A stretch of 64,000 nt of DNA, from NCBI GenBank assembly GCA_963281155.1, contig CAUJLY010000004.1, forward strand, positions 3,410,001 through 3,474,000, read 5' to 3'. Under the pieces are notes generated by a model. It worked only from the letters and a program-made list of their open reading frames with translations. It did no database searches and was not told where the DNA came from. The first letter of the stretch is position 1. Each line of letters begins with the position of its first letter. This document shows, one piece after another, positions 12,313-22,867 of the stretch. This DNA is from Rhabditophanes sp. KR3021. Its lineage: Eukaryota > Nematoda > Chromadorea > Rhabditida > Alloionematidae. The translations under genes were made by a program, and so were the position numbers.

Positions 12313-13781
12313 ACCATTGTAAGCCTTAGAATGATGAGAATAAGATTTGGATGGTTGGCGCGGATCAGATAGACATCCGTTGTCATTAGTTAATTTCTAT
12401 ATTAGTGCATGGTTGCTCACCATCATCATTATTCTTTTGCTTTTCATTATTCACTTGGTTTTGTTTATTTAATTGCGCAGTCCTTTTATTTCTCGCTCTC
12501 TATTGATTGATCTTTATTGCACACTTCCTATTTTGTATTGCATGAACTCATATATTTTTAAAATATGTTTGATACATTTCATTTTCCCAATATTTTCCGG
12601 TTTCTTTATTTTTGAGCGTGACTGACAGTGATTTTTAATGTTTTTTATTTGTTCCTTTTATTATTAAACAATCAAAAAGTGATCATCTCAATGCTTAATA
12701 ATTAATGATCACATTTTTATTATGTGACTTCATATAACTCAATCCCTATAAAAGTTTCCTTTCCATTTATGGTGCTATTAGATGTGACTAGAAACCTTAA
12801 GTGGAGTATGTTGAGCGGTTGTTCAATTTGGCGCTTAATATCTAGGCTTTTCCTTTGATCTACTGTAATAATAAGTTTATTCCATCTAAGAGCATATACA
12901 ATTACAATGTTTGCTCCATTTCAAGTTCTTATGACAGTCAAATCGCATTTTGCTATATTTTGATTCTCGATTGTCGCTTTAAATAAGCGCACACAAATTT
13001 AACAAACAGATTCTTTTTAGGTATTTTTATGTCGACGTCAGCTGTAAATTATGTTTAAGTGTAGATATTTTATCTACAACACATGCTCACCAGATATCAC
13101 TTACTTACGATAAGGCCGTGAATCATGGTGTTGTTCTTGCAGATTTTGCGATTATCAGCTGTAAATACTTTTACCATTTAACCACGATTTTGTATATGCA
13201 CTCAATTTTAAGTATACATATATTTTATTTCATCACAAAACTTATTTTGCTCTATTTTCAATTCATCGGCTGTCGCCCAATGTTTGACAATACTAAAATT
13301 GAGATTGCCCGTGATTTTGTTCATATACCAACTATGACTCATGACACTCCCCTTTATATTATTATACCCAAAAAATGTAGTGGTTAAATTAAAAATATTG
13401 TCATAAATGTTTTACATACTCTAAAGTAGTGTGATAAATAATATCTGTACTGTTTTAAATGTTTTCATTTTTTAAATGTCATGATCATTTTAAAAGACTC
13501 ATTGTCTGCTATTTCTTTATCAATTTGTTTGTTTATAAAAATTAACGCTAATTTGCTGAATCAAAAGATGATTGTCGTGCTTATCATATTTTTACATGTG
13601 AAATTGAATCTATTATATAAAGGTACATTTTCAGATACAAAAAGCTTTAAGCAATATTGCAAACTTATTCGACTACAACGTAACCACACACGGTTCACTA
13701 TTAATTTAATTCCCTTTGGAAAAGTTCATCATATAATTGAATCACCGAGCTATTCTAGCGAATCATATATTTCGAAACAAT

Positions 13782-15349
13782 ATGATTACCTCCATACAAG
13801 TAAATTCTCAAAAGAGAAATGAAAGTGTCTCTATTCCTCATCGCAGAAGCAAACAAAACCTTGGATGTTTCCTTGATGAAAAATTGTTTGAAACTAAGCA
13901 AGGTAATTTATTGATAAAAGTACAACCTTTAAACGGTCCTAAATTTTAGTCATTCCCGAACATGATATCAGCTATGCCAAGAAGTTGTCAGCTAATACTC
14001 CAGTTAATTATTCCTCGGACCCAATTCAATCTGAGGACATCAATCATCTGAATTCTGCTTCAAATGGATCTAAGAAAGGAAATCGCAAGATAAAGAAGAC
14101 TCCACAAACCACAACAACTTTAGGTTCAGCTTTTCCTTCTTCACTAGTTGAAGAAAAGGCCGCTGTCACTTTTACAACTTTGTCTGTCCAAAAGGAAAAG
14201 AAAGAAGACTATTGGTATTATGATAAAGAAAGCGACGGGTTTTACTATGAATTTGCTGGATCACGAGGATGGAAGAAACGCAACAAGAACACTCCACTTA
14301 AAGACCTCAATGCAACTCCTCAACCAATGAAATATAAGAATAATGTCCCTGTTGAGATTCCAAGACCAAGTGAACATAACTATGTCCAACAACACTATGG
14401 AAATAAGGATTACAATAATATGAACAATATGACGAAACAAGATTATGTGATTAACAACAAGGCTCATTTACCAAGTACATCTTCATCTGGCTCTTTGAAT
14501 TCCAACAACCAAATATATGATCCTCAATCTGATGGATATTATTACAATCTAAGTGGAGTAGAGGGATGGAAGAAACGAACTGAGATGGTTTCTTGTTCAA
14601 AGAATTCCTGCAGTTCTCCAAATTTCATAAATGCCCAGCCACATCGCTCTCAAATGCATTCCACAGAATCAGCGGTTAGTGGTGAATCAGTTTTCATTAA
14701 TAACGAAGTAGACTTTTGGGATAGACAAATTAAAGATGAATTCGGTTCTTCGGTTCAATCTGCTGCCTCCACTGCTTCGTCATCACTTTCTGATGAAATA
14801 ATGAACAATAGATATTTTCTGGAAAATCCAAATTGCATCACCAAACAAACATTTGCTTCATACATGACAGATGATGTTCCAGTCAAAAAATCAAACTCAC
14901 TTCTTCTAAAGAATGATTTCTTTAAAAATCCTGAACCCGTACAACCAAAAATGATGTCTGCAATTGGAAGTCAACGTCCCTCTAGCAAGAGCCCAAGCCA
15001 CCAAGATGAAAATCAAGTTGCTAATTTAAATGTATATCCAAATAACAGCAACATTTTCGATAGTAATCCTTATTACAATCAGTACTCTTCACGCAAAGAT
15101 ATGGAAGACGTATCTAAGTATTCTTTGGGAATGAGAGAAATTTCAAACGTATTTAATGAAGCCCTCCAAGATCCCGACCAAAATATCTACTCTCGTCCCA
15201 GTATTATGGAACCATCCAAGACAAATGTCTGGGGTTATGAGCATTACGACCAAGAACCGTATGGCTTCGAGACTCTCGACTTGTCTAGAACCAAAGCTCT
15301 TGAGCAAATATGGAATATGCCGGTTTCTGGAATTGCATATTCCGAATAA
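13782..15349 (+). CDS. low-complexity protein with two aromatic GWKKR repeats
   Basis: Two exons, 13782-13902 and 13950-15349, are joined by a 47-bp intron (CAAG|GTAATT...TTTTAG) and give 506 aa. The start is the first in-frame ATG after a stop; a TTCTAG at 13758 could instead be an acceptor from a 5' exon. The protein is rich in S, N, Q, P and Y and has no membrane segment. Its clear feature is a repeated block of about 25 residues, an acidic/aromatic run (YYDKESDGFYYE, then YDPQSDGYYYN) followed by about five residues and GWKKR, near residues 110 and 215. The C-terminal end (ALEQIWNMPVSG) is also less disordered. Composition suggests a cytoplasmic or nuclear, largely unstructured protein such as a granule or adaptor component. 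I do not recognise the family. Confidence 0.85.
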
Positions 15350-16301
15350 TCAAATGTTTTGCATTAAATAGTACTAACTATTTAAAATGATTCGTTCTTT
15401 ACACAATAATAGTATTTTTATTTCTTTTGTAGCCGTCTTTTTATTAGATTCTCATGATGTCCTTCATAATTAATTAAGCATATTTAATATGATGTTGTTA
15501 AAATGTCACATATCCTTACTACAATAGGGTTACCAATTATGTTTTTGTTTAATATAATTAATGGTGAAGTTGATGCAGTTTATTACGTTTTTGGCCGAAT
15601 TTTGTTCGTCTTTCTTATGATAAGAACGCCTCAACCAATTGTATTATTTTGGTCTTTAATTTGATTATTATATATTTCTTAATATTATGTACATTATTTT
15701 GATTTCACAACAATATCACTTTTGACTGTTTCTTAATGGACTCCATATGTATATTTTTGTTTAAACTTTTGTAAATAATGTTCAAACATGTATTTTGATA
15801 AATTTATTCTTAGGTAATAAAAGAAATAATTAAATTGTTTTAATGCTTTGTATATTATCTTTTATTTTGAAATGCATTCCTAGGTTGATAAAAGAAAGTA
15901 TTAAAAAATTGCTATACTTTTTCTTATTTTATAAAAAAATTACATTGTGTCATATTTTTTAGAATGTTTTATTAGGTTATTAAAAAATGGTATACAATGT
16001 TAGCGCTTCGTATCTTGTGCTTTGAAAGTCATAAAAGTTATCAGGAACGTTTGTATCAATCAAAGGCAAATATTGAACTAATATGTTGTCGAAACACACC
16101 CGATGTTCATAAATATTAATCCTTCCCCCACCTCATTATTAATAAATTCATTAAAAGTTGAACTTGTCTTTAAGACCGTTAGTTGTTATCAGTTTCCGTG
16201 AACAAATTGGATCCGGTTAAAATGTTATCTTATTTTTAAGTCGCTCATTCACTATTTGACTAAATCCTTAAGTTATGACCAAAATATTTAAAGGTGACTT
16301 C
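15350..16301. other. intergenic, 3' UTR and spacer
   Basis: AT-rich spacer with no gene seen. It contains an approximately 80-bp period degenerate repeat (15805-15990). Confidence 0.6.
15805..15990. repeat. imperfect repeat with about 80-bp period, three copies
   Basis: Blocks of the type TAGGT(A/T)(A/G)ATAAAAGAAA start at about 15811 and 15891, with a shorter one at 15973. The spacing is 80 and 82 bp. Confidence 0.4.
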
Positions 16302-16977
16302 ATGCTTTTTTTTATACCGGCTTTTTTAATCCCTACACTTGTTAATTCATTTGTTGTAAGACAGTTAAAGAGTCTATTAAAATACTAAATAATTCATTTA
16401 TAGCTCGGATCAAATAATTACTCACTATGTCAAGAAATTATGAAACAAGCTGGACAGCAAATTGAATGTAATAAAAGCATACATTTTAATATGTCACTAA
16501 TTATTTTTAGATGTGAAGAATGGAAATGACTTGTCAAGCAAAAATTGTTTGAGAAAAGTGATATTGGAAAAGTGCACCAATTTAAAAACTCAAAACGAGT
16601 GCAATTCTTTCATAGGCATACTTGTTAATTCAATTTCCAAAAAATTCGAAATTTATACAACCGGAATTGTTGAACAATGTAGTATCAATTATAACAATGG
16701 AGTTGCTCCTTTTTCGAAAAATTACATTGACAAATGTAGAATTTGTTCAATGTTGATGGTAACAGCAGAGAGAGAATACATAAAAGGAAGTTCGAAGGTA
16801 ACACTTTTAAGGGAATTGGAAATAGAGTGCATGTACATCAAGACCATACTAAATGATCGTGACAGCTTTGATTATTGCATTACATTGGTCAAAAAATCTA
16901 TAGACACGATAATAGTAGATTTCCAGAAAAGCCTTTCTCCAAATCAAATATGCCTACAACTTGGTTCGTGTAATTAA
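16302..16977 (+). CDS. secreted protein with two saposin-B-like domains
   Basis: Three exons, 16302-16355, 16404-16467 and 16511-16977, with introns of 48 and 43 bp, encode 194 aa in continuous phase. A signal peptide (MLFFIPAFLIPTLVNS) leads into a first saposin-like unit with cysteines at LCQEIMK, NCLRK, EKC, EC and EQC; its usual first CxxC pair is reduced to a single cysteine. A complete second unit starts at CRICSMLM and ends ICLQLGSC, with the helix-spaced six-cysteine pattern. Saposin-B domains bind lipids, and nematode members include gut antimicrobial pore formers. A two-domain arrangement with one irregular domain suggests a lipid-interacting secreted protein; I infer no specific activity. 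Confidence 0.75.
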
Positions 16978-17108
16978 TATTGCTCATTCATATCTAAAAT
17001 ATGTTACAATTCATTTGTTTCCAAAAACTATTTGAACTAAAGTAATTAAGAGTATAAAAAAATAATTAAATAAAGCATCATTTTATTTTCAGCAAAAGAT
17101 GATTTTAA

Positions 17109-18289
17109 TTATGTTTGTTTTGAGTACCAAATTTCGTATTGTTTTAAAAAGTTTGTCAGCGAGTCTCTATACCCATCAGAACCACTGAAATTTATTGTCG
17201 CAGCTAGGTCTGGAAATGCAGTCAAGTAAGTGCGAAGAGTATCCGAACTTCCTAAAGGAAAAGGTCTAGGAACAGGCGTGGTTGTGGTAATTTCATTTCT
17301 GACGCCGTACATTGATTGAATAACTCGTATATCTGAATCTGACAGAGCTGGTTTTTTGTAATTTAATGAATTGGAAGTTCTGTAAAAAGGAGTCATAATT
17401 GAATCCTTATCAGGGGAATGTTTCAAACCGAGCACGTGTCCGATTTCGTGTATCGCGATGTTCAGAAAATCTATTTGCGAACTTAAGATTCTATCACCTG
17501 TTTTTACATATTTCCAGCTTTCCGCATTGTCTAAATGCAGCATATCTCCAACTAACAGTGAATGACCTAAAACTCCGCCAGGCCCATCAAACGGAAACGC
17601 GTCCCCATGAGAAAGCTCAGCAAAACGAACAACAACATCTCTTTTTTCAGAAGGGCCTACTTCTTGAAATTTAAGAGGAGTAACAACACTCCATACATTC
17701 CAAGCTTCACCTAAAAAGAAAAAAAGTTTAGTAAGGTTGTACAAATAAAATGAAAGACTGACTTAATCCCGCTCTTACTTCGTCATCCGTTAATTTGGTA
17801 GAAAAATTTTTAATGAAGTATTTGATTAAGTTTTTGTTCCAAGTATTAACTGATGCTCTTTTCGTCTTTGTATCTAGATTTACATCTTCTACGCCACATC
17901 TTGGGGTATTTAACTTGATTAAAGTAGAATTGTCTAATTCTCCTGTCACAGGCAGCCCAGAAAATTGTTGAAATCTCTTTATAGGATTTGCTAACAATTT
18001 GTTGTCCATTAATCCACTTACGTCTGTGTAAATCTTGTAATTATTAAGGACTTTTATAGTTGGGGTTATATATCCATATTTGATTAAGTAATTCTATAAA
18101 TTAATAAAAAATGGAATTAAACTTGGGAGATACCTCAACCAAAGAATCAGCAATAGGTTTTATTATAGCCACTGTTGTTCGATTGCGTTCTGCTAAAGCC
18201 GAAAGAAGCTCTAAAATACTCGGAGTTTGATTTTGAAGCCACACAAAATTACACAAATTTATTAAAACAAATAACTGATATTTAAACAT
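17109..18289 (-). CDS. matrix metalloproteinase, compact form without hemopexin domain
   Basis: Exons 18289-18134, 18093-17763 and 17710-17109 join in phase and give 362 aa. The order is signal peptide (ending FVWLQNQ), propeptide with NYLIKYGY and FQQFSGLPVTGELD, and a cysteine switch PRCGVEDV. KTKR follows and could be a furin-type activation site. The catalytic domain carries the zinc signature HEIGHVLGLKHS and the Met-turn SIMTPFY. The chain ends about 65 residues after the catalytic domain with a TTTT-PVPRPFP linker and a short tail, so there is no hemopexin domain and the form is matrilysin-like. Family M10A enzymes are secreted zymogens that cleave extracellular matrix or cuticle proteins. 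All catalytic residues are present. The paralog at 19589-21745 is a longer, hemopexin-bearing relative. Confidence 0.92.
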
Positions 18290-18808
18290 TTACAACAAAA
18301 ATAATATCTAGGATATGTTGTTTATACTGCAATATTTATTGCCTAAAGTACTGTTAGCTCATGCATGTTCATTCAACTCTGGATTATTTAAATATTGAAG
18401 ATAATACCTTTGGAAATTTAGTATTTTCTATAATTCATTCATTTCATCTCTGCCCACTATTTCAATAAATTGGATTCGTCATCAAAAATGATAATAATAA
18501 CATAATCTACCTCAACGTTTATAATGCGGAGAAAATGATTCATTAACAAAAAAATGCAAGGTCATTAACTGTATACAAATATTATCAATCATCTTTATGA
18601 ACAAAATTGTAAAATATGGTAAAAATAAATTATCAACAATATTAGAGTGTTTATTTATGTTCACTCATTAAAGAAGTGTAATTCAATAAATGTTTCGTTA
18701 AGTTATTTAAAATAATGTAGAGAATAAGCTTTATTCAAGATCAGCAAAGCAAATTAATAATCATCATAGATTCAAAAGCATCATATTGATAAAATACATT
18801 TGATATAA
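18290..18808. other. intergenic spacer
   Basis: AT-rich spacer between the compact MMP start and the end of the BTB-like gene. No gene, RNA or repeat was recognised; it presumably includes the MMP promoter. Confidence 0.5.
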
Positions 18809-19360
18809 CTAGTCTTGGGTTGGTGGTGCTGAAAAAGGTAATTATAAATTAAGAATATTAGTAAACTCACCAAAGCTTCTAATAGACAAAACCTTCTTTT
18901 TACGAGGACAAGAGACAGTTGATGGTGAAATGATGGATGCTTGTTCTTCTTCATAACCTTGAACAGCTGTTTTCTTGAATAGTTTCAAAATGGCTCCTAA
19001 TTTATCTATTTTCCATAATGTGCATAAATATAGTACTTGGTCAATTTCTTCTGCTTCAAAGGAAGTTTCTCCGCTATACATCCAAAGCAAAACCTTACCA
19101 ACAGCTCTATCTGAAATATGTTGGCGGGAAATGTAGTGAATCGTGTCAATAGAATTCAATTGTCTGAAGTATTCCGAGAATGCAGCTGCGACATCCAAGT
19201 TTAGGTAAAAGTTTTTGTTTGTACCTATAATAGTTGCACATCTACCAGATGGCAGTCCAGCTGTAAATTGCCGTTGATAATGCTGAAGTATATCTTCGTA
19301 AATTGCCTCGTCCAACTGATTGTTAAATCTAACCACGTCATCTTTAATAGAAGCTGTCAT
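18809..19360 (-). CDS. BTB/POZ-like domain protein
   Basis: Exon 19360-18871 and a short terminal exon 18828-18809, joined across a GTGAGT...TTTTTCAG intron of 42 bp, encode 169 aa ending APPTQD. The central part has the order expected of a BTB fold: a variable strand region with AAAFSEYFRQL, then a VGKVLLWMYSGE segment, the position where BTB proteins carry a conserved LxxYTG-like turn, then a helical EIDQVLYLCTLW segment. The C-terminus is basic (PRKKK). BTB domains mediate dimerisation or bind CUL3; no kelch, MATH or zinc-finger partner domain is present. The assignment rests on pattern resemblance only. Confidence 0.6.
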
Positions 19361-19429
19361 CGTAAATGTGTAGACAAAGGGCGACTACTAAACTAACTCT
19401 CACCTTTTATATATTAACTATGCCATATA

Positions 19430-19575
19430 ATTTGAATATTCAAGTTTTGATATGATTGTTCAAATAGTTAAATATCAAAGTTTTATTCAATTGTTCGAAA
19501 TATTAAAATTTTATTAGACTGTTTAATATTAAAGTTTGAAAAGACTGTTCAAATAATTAAAAATTTATAAGGTTG
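19430..19575. repeat. degenerate tandem repeat, about 33 bp unit
   Basis: Copies of a unit around AATATCAAAGTTTTATTCAA plus TTGTTCAAATA are repeated four to five times between the BTB-like gene promoter and the 3' end of the hemopexin MMP. Confidence 0.45.
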
Positions 19576-19588
19576 AACAAAATTAATT

Positions 19589-21745
19589 TTAACAGTTAAA
19601 ATAGTCACTTAATGAACTACTTCCGTCAAGGGATTGTTTCATTTGAGTATTAAATTTGTAAACTTTACTACTTGTGAATAAAATCATTTCATTACGAGAG
19701 TTTGAATTTGAAAAACCACCCTTTACTCCACTCGGTAAAGAACCAAAGTACCGGCTTACTATACCAGACATTGAGCTTTGATTCCAATACGGGTCGTAGA
19801 CTGCGAATTGCCCATTGGGAGATAATATTAAAAGATGCCCGTCATTCCATATCAAAGCACCACTTGGAATGAAGAGAATATCACCGGGCAAACGCTTAGG
19901 AAATTCGCTATCCATTGTAAAACCATGGAGGGAACTATATTTGTATCCATAAACTCTATTAGCCGCAAATAAAAGAGTTAATCCTGAAGAAGTATCTGTC
20001 ACAGCAGCCTCGACATTTGACGGAGCACCGGGAAATAATGAAGAGAGTGAGGACTTTTTTGTGACACTTGAGTATGGCCCTGAAGAAGACGGTCCCACTT
20101 CATAAACAGTCGACCCTGAAAATACATACCCAGTTCTCGAATTAAGAGAAATAAAACTATCCAAACTATGCGGACATCCGCCACTCGATGACGATCCACC
20201 ACCGGAAGATCCTCCATGATTCGATCTATCCGGTTTGTAGGTTGTTGTTTGAAAACGTTTAGTTGTTCCAGACTCAGATTCGTCATCGCCTCCGCCGAAA
20301 ATTCTCCCCCACTAAAAGTTAATTTAGTCGTCGTGTAATTTAATAAACATACAAATGATTTCGAAGTTGTTGTTCTTGACCTAGGAGGAATGGTAGTATG
20401 ACTAGAACCTCTGCCCCTATCATCATTGTTATCGTCGCCGCCATTTGAATGAGGTCTGAAAGGTGATCTTCTAGCTCCGTAAATATCCTGAATTTCTTGC
20501 ACATCTGATCTATCTAATGAAGGTTTGATATAATTTCCGCTATTATCTGTACTTTCCTTATAAAATGGAGCCATTATGGACTCTTGTTTTCTACTATGAC
20601 TTAGCCCGAGCGCGTGACCCATTTCGTGTACAGCTACAAAAAAGGAAGAAAAAAATAGATGTTGTCATGTAAACCAAACCCTACCTACTGAGAATAAATC
20701 AACTTTTCCATTTGGTAAAGGTTTCCCGTTAACCATATACACAAAATCTTCAGTATCATCAAAATGAAGGGTACCTGAAATAACATGGTTGTTGTTAATG
20801 TATCAAGAACAACTATGTATTTACCCGAAGGGGGGAAAGTGGCGTGGGCTAATACCCCTCCTGCAAAATAAAAGTTTAATTAATTCAAAAAATTGCTTGC
20901 CTTTTCCATCAAACGGCCAAGGGTCGCCACTTTAAACAAAACGATTAATGCATGTAAGTATGTTTTGAAATTAGCAACATTTCTATATGAACTTACTGGC
21001 TTCCTGTTGCAAACTGAACCTTGATATCAGCACTTGAATCACTGGATGGAACTTCTGTAAAACAGAAAAATAAACGTTTGAGAGTATGTATATTACCAGT
21101 AAAATCAAGTGGTACGACTTTTGCCCACGTATCAAAAGCATCTTGGAGTACACGTTTAATATCTGAGCGTTGTATATCATTTGTGTAACTAAGAATACTG
21201 AAGGTTAAATGTTCTTTTTTCCATTTATAGACTGATTCACTTGATAAAGCCATTGCTTGCACATCGGGTGAGCCACACCTAGGTTAAATAAGGATAAAAA
21301 TTAAGAATTCAAATCAGAAGTTGAAATACCTTGGTTCAGCCATCTTCCTCTTAGTTTCCTCTGTTAATTTTCCAGTTACTTTTAATCCCGCAAATTCTTG
21401 GAATTTTTTCACAGCAGACGAGAAAATGGTCTTGATATCAGACATATCTCCAGACATACCTTTATCAACATATTAAAGTATATACATAATTAATTAATAC
21501 CTTGTACCATGTGACTCGGTTGAACATAGCCGAAACTCTCGAGATAACTCTGAAAATACAAAATATAAACGAAAATAGGAGAGAAAGTAGTTTGCCTTCG
21601 CTTTGTCATCTGATACTGGGACATAAGTCTTTTTCTTTTTAGAAGATCCACCAAAAAGACCCATTAAATCAAAGCCATGACATTGCAGCAAAAGTAAATA
21701 TAAAGAAAATATTAATAAAATACCGTTTGCTGATGCTACCATCAT
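19589..21745 (-). CDS. matrix metalloproteinase with hemopexin domain
   Basis: Ten exons join in phase to 575 aa: 21745-21596, 21549-21501, 21459-21330, 21278-21097, 21054-20997, 20929-20901, 20860-20825, 20774-20685, 20633-20353, 20311-19589. The order is signal peptide, propeptide (SYLESFGYVQP, FQEFAGLKVTGKL), cysteine switch PRCGSPDV, catalytic domain (HGDPWPFDGKGGVLAHA; HEMGHALGLSHS; Met-turn SIMAPFY), a hinge rich in D, N, T and G, then a four-blade hemopexin-like domain bracketed by cysteines (CPHSLDSF ... DYFNC). This is the standard secreted M10A layout. Two introns, 21595-21550 and 20900-20861, need GC donors (AAG|GCAAAC and AAG|GCAAGC), because these are the only junctions that keep the conserved protein intact. 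Two ATGs open the frame; either could start. Confidence 0.93.
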
Positions 21746-22867
21746 AGGTTTGATTAAATAAAATAACTAACAAAATAGCCTTACTAAATAGCGCAGTTAA
21801 TTACCAACTTGATTAATTATTAGAAAGTTTCTTTTGGCGTTACTGCTATTGAGACGTAAATTTGTACAATTTGGTAAATGATATAAACATTTTGATTATC
21901 TTTATCAAAATTCCGGTTTTTTATTTTCCGATTACTCATCCTTGTTCCCTAATAGTATGATGAGTGTTTGCAATCATTACTAACAATATTGGGGTGTACT
22001 TATTATTATCTTTATTCAGTTTCAAAAATAAATTTAAATATTTACCAAAAAAATATTTGTGCTCAGAAGGAAGGACAGCATTGATCTGAGTGTTCAACAT
22101 ATCATTTCTGTTAAAGCGATCTTTATCATCAAGGAACAAATCGAAATTGGATGAGTTGTGTGACAAATATCACCAACTCACTTGCGCCAACGCAACCAAC
22201 ACATTTTACCTTCGCAATCAGATTTTTATATAAATAAATACTTCCTATTTGTATGTCTTAGATGAGTATAACTTATAGCTATTGTTTAAGGGATCCATGG
22301 ATGACGACATTGCTTATTTTTACATGGCTGCACACTTGTGGCGTTGCGTATTATGGCTACCTTACTAGCCATTGCTCGCTCATCATATTTACCTATATAA
22401 TTAATGTAACAATTTTTAGTGACTAACATATCGACTGTTACATAAGAAAAGGAAACCTGTATCAGTTATAATAAAGTAAAAAGAGGTAATAATTAGCCTA
22501 TGCCCTTATTGTATCTTGTTCCGGATCCCGGAAGGGGGATCTAACAGATTGAAAACAGACGAGGGATAAACACAAGAACAAGATGTCATATTTATTGCAT
22601 AGAAATACACATATGTAGTATGAGTGATGGTACAAATATTAATAATTAAGATTGTTTATTATCAAATAAAGAGGTTATATAGATGTGATAATAGAACATA
22701 AATATGAATATAATAATATACTGATAATATCTACATGGATATTATGTTACACTAATTATACGCCCTTTGCATATCTATTATATTATGCTTATTGTATGCA
22801 AACAAATTAATCTGCAATTTTTTACTGGCCAAAAGTTATAATATTTAATTTAGACAAGCCATTTATT
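21746..22867. other. intergenic region with an orphan open segment and an inverted repeat
   Basis: This lies upstream of the hemopexin MMP and downstream of the first UGT. A reverse-strand stretch at about 22064-22166 reads as coding-like sequence (FLDDKDRFNRNDML ... PSEHKYFF) and ends at a TTTTTG|GTAAAT donor, but has no ATG or exon partner; it may be a relic exon. A structured inverted repeat is at 22513-22584. Confidence 0.4.
22513..22584. repeat. nested inverted repeat in GC-rich patch
   Basis: ATCTTGTTC (22513-22521) is perfectly matched in reverse complement by GAACAAGAT (22576-22584). Inside it GATCCC (22524-22529) pairs with GGGATC (22536-22541) over a 6-nt loop. The patch is markedly more GC-rich than its surroundings. 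It could be a small ncRNA hairpin or the end of a decayed element; no transposase is present. Confidence 0.4.

Larger units (their letters stand above)
4185..13781. other. 9.6-kb gene-poor region
   Basis: AT-rich DNA with no convincing gene on either strand. ORFs up to about 98 codons occur but lack domains and plausible splice partners. It contains a degenerate tandem repeat (10060-10165), a less AT-rich patch at about 10430-10860 with reverse-strand frames broken by stops (possibly a decayed coding or mobile segment), a candidate orphan exon at 12009-12187 and two CAGGTG-type E-boxes near 12285-12312. It lies directly upstream of the repeat-protein gene and may hold its regulatory DNA. Confidence 0.6.

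Noticed and set aside
13118..13387. 89-codon frame upstream of the repeat-protein gene
   Set aside because: The second half looks partly coding, but no acceptor with AG precedes it and it does not join the downstream exon in phase.
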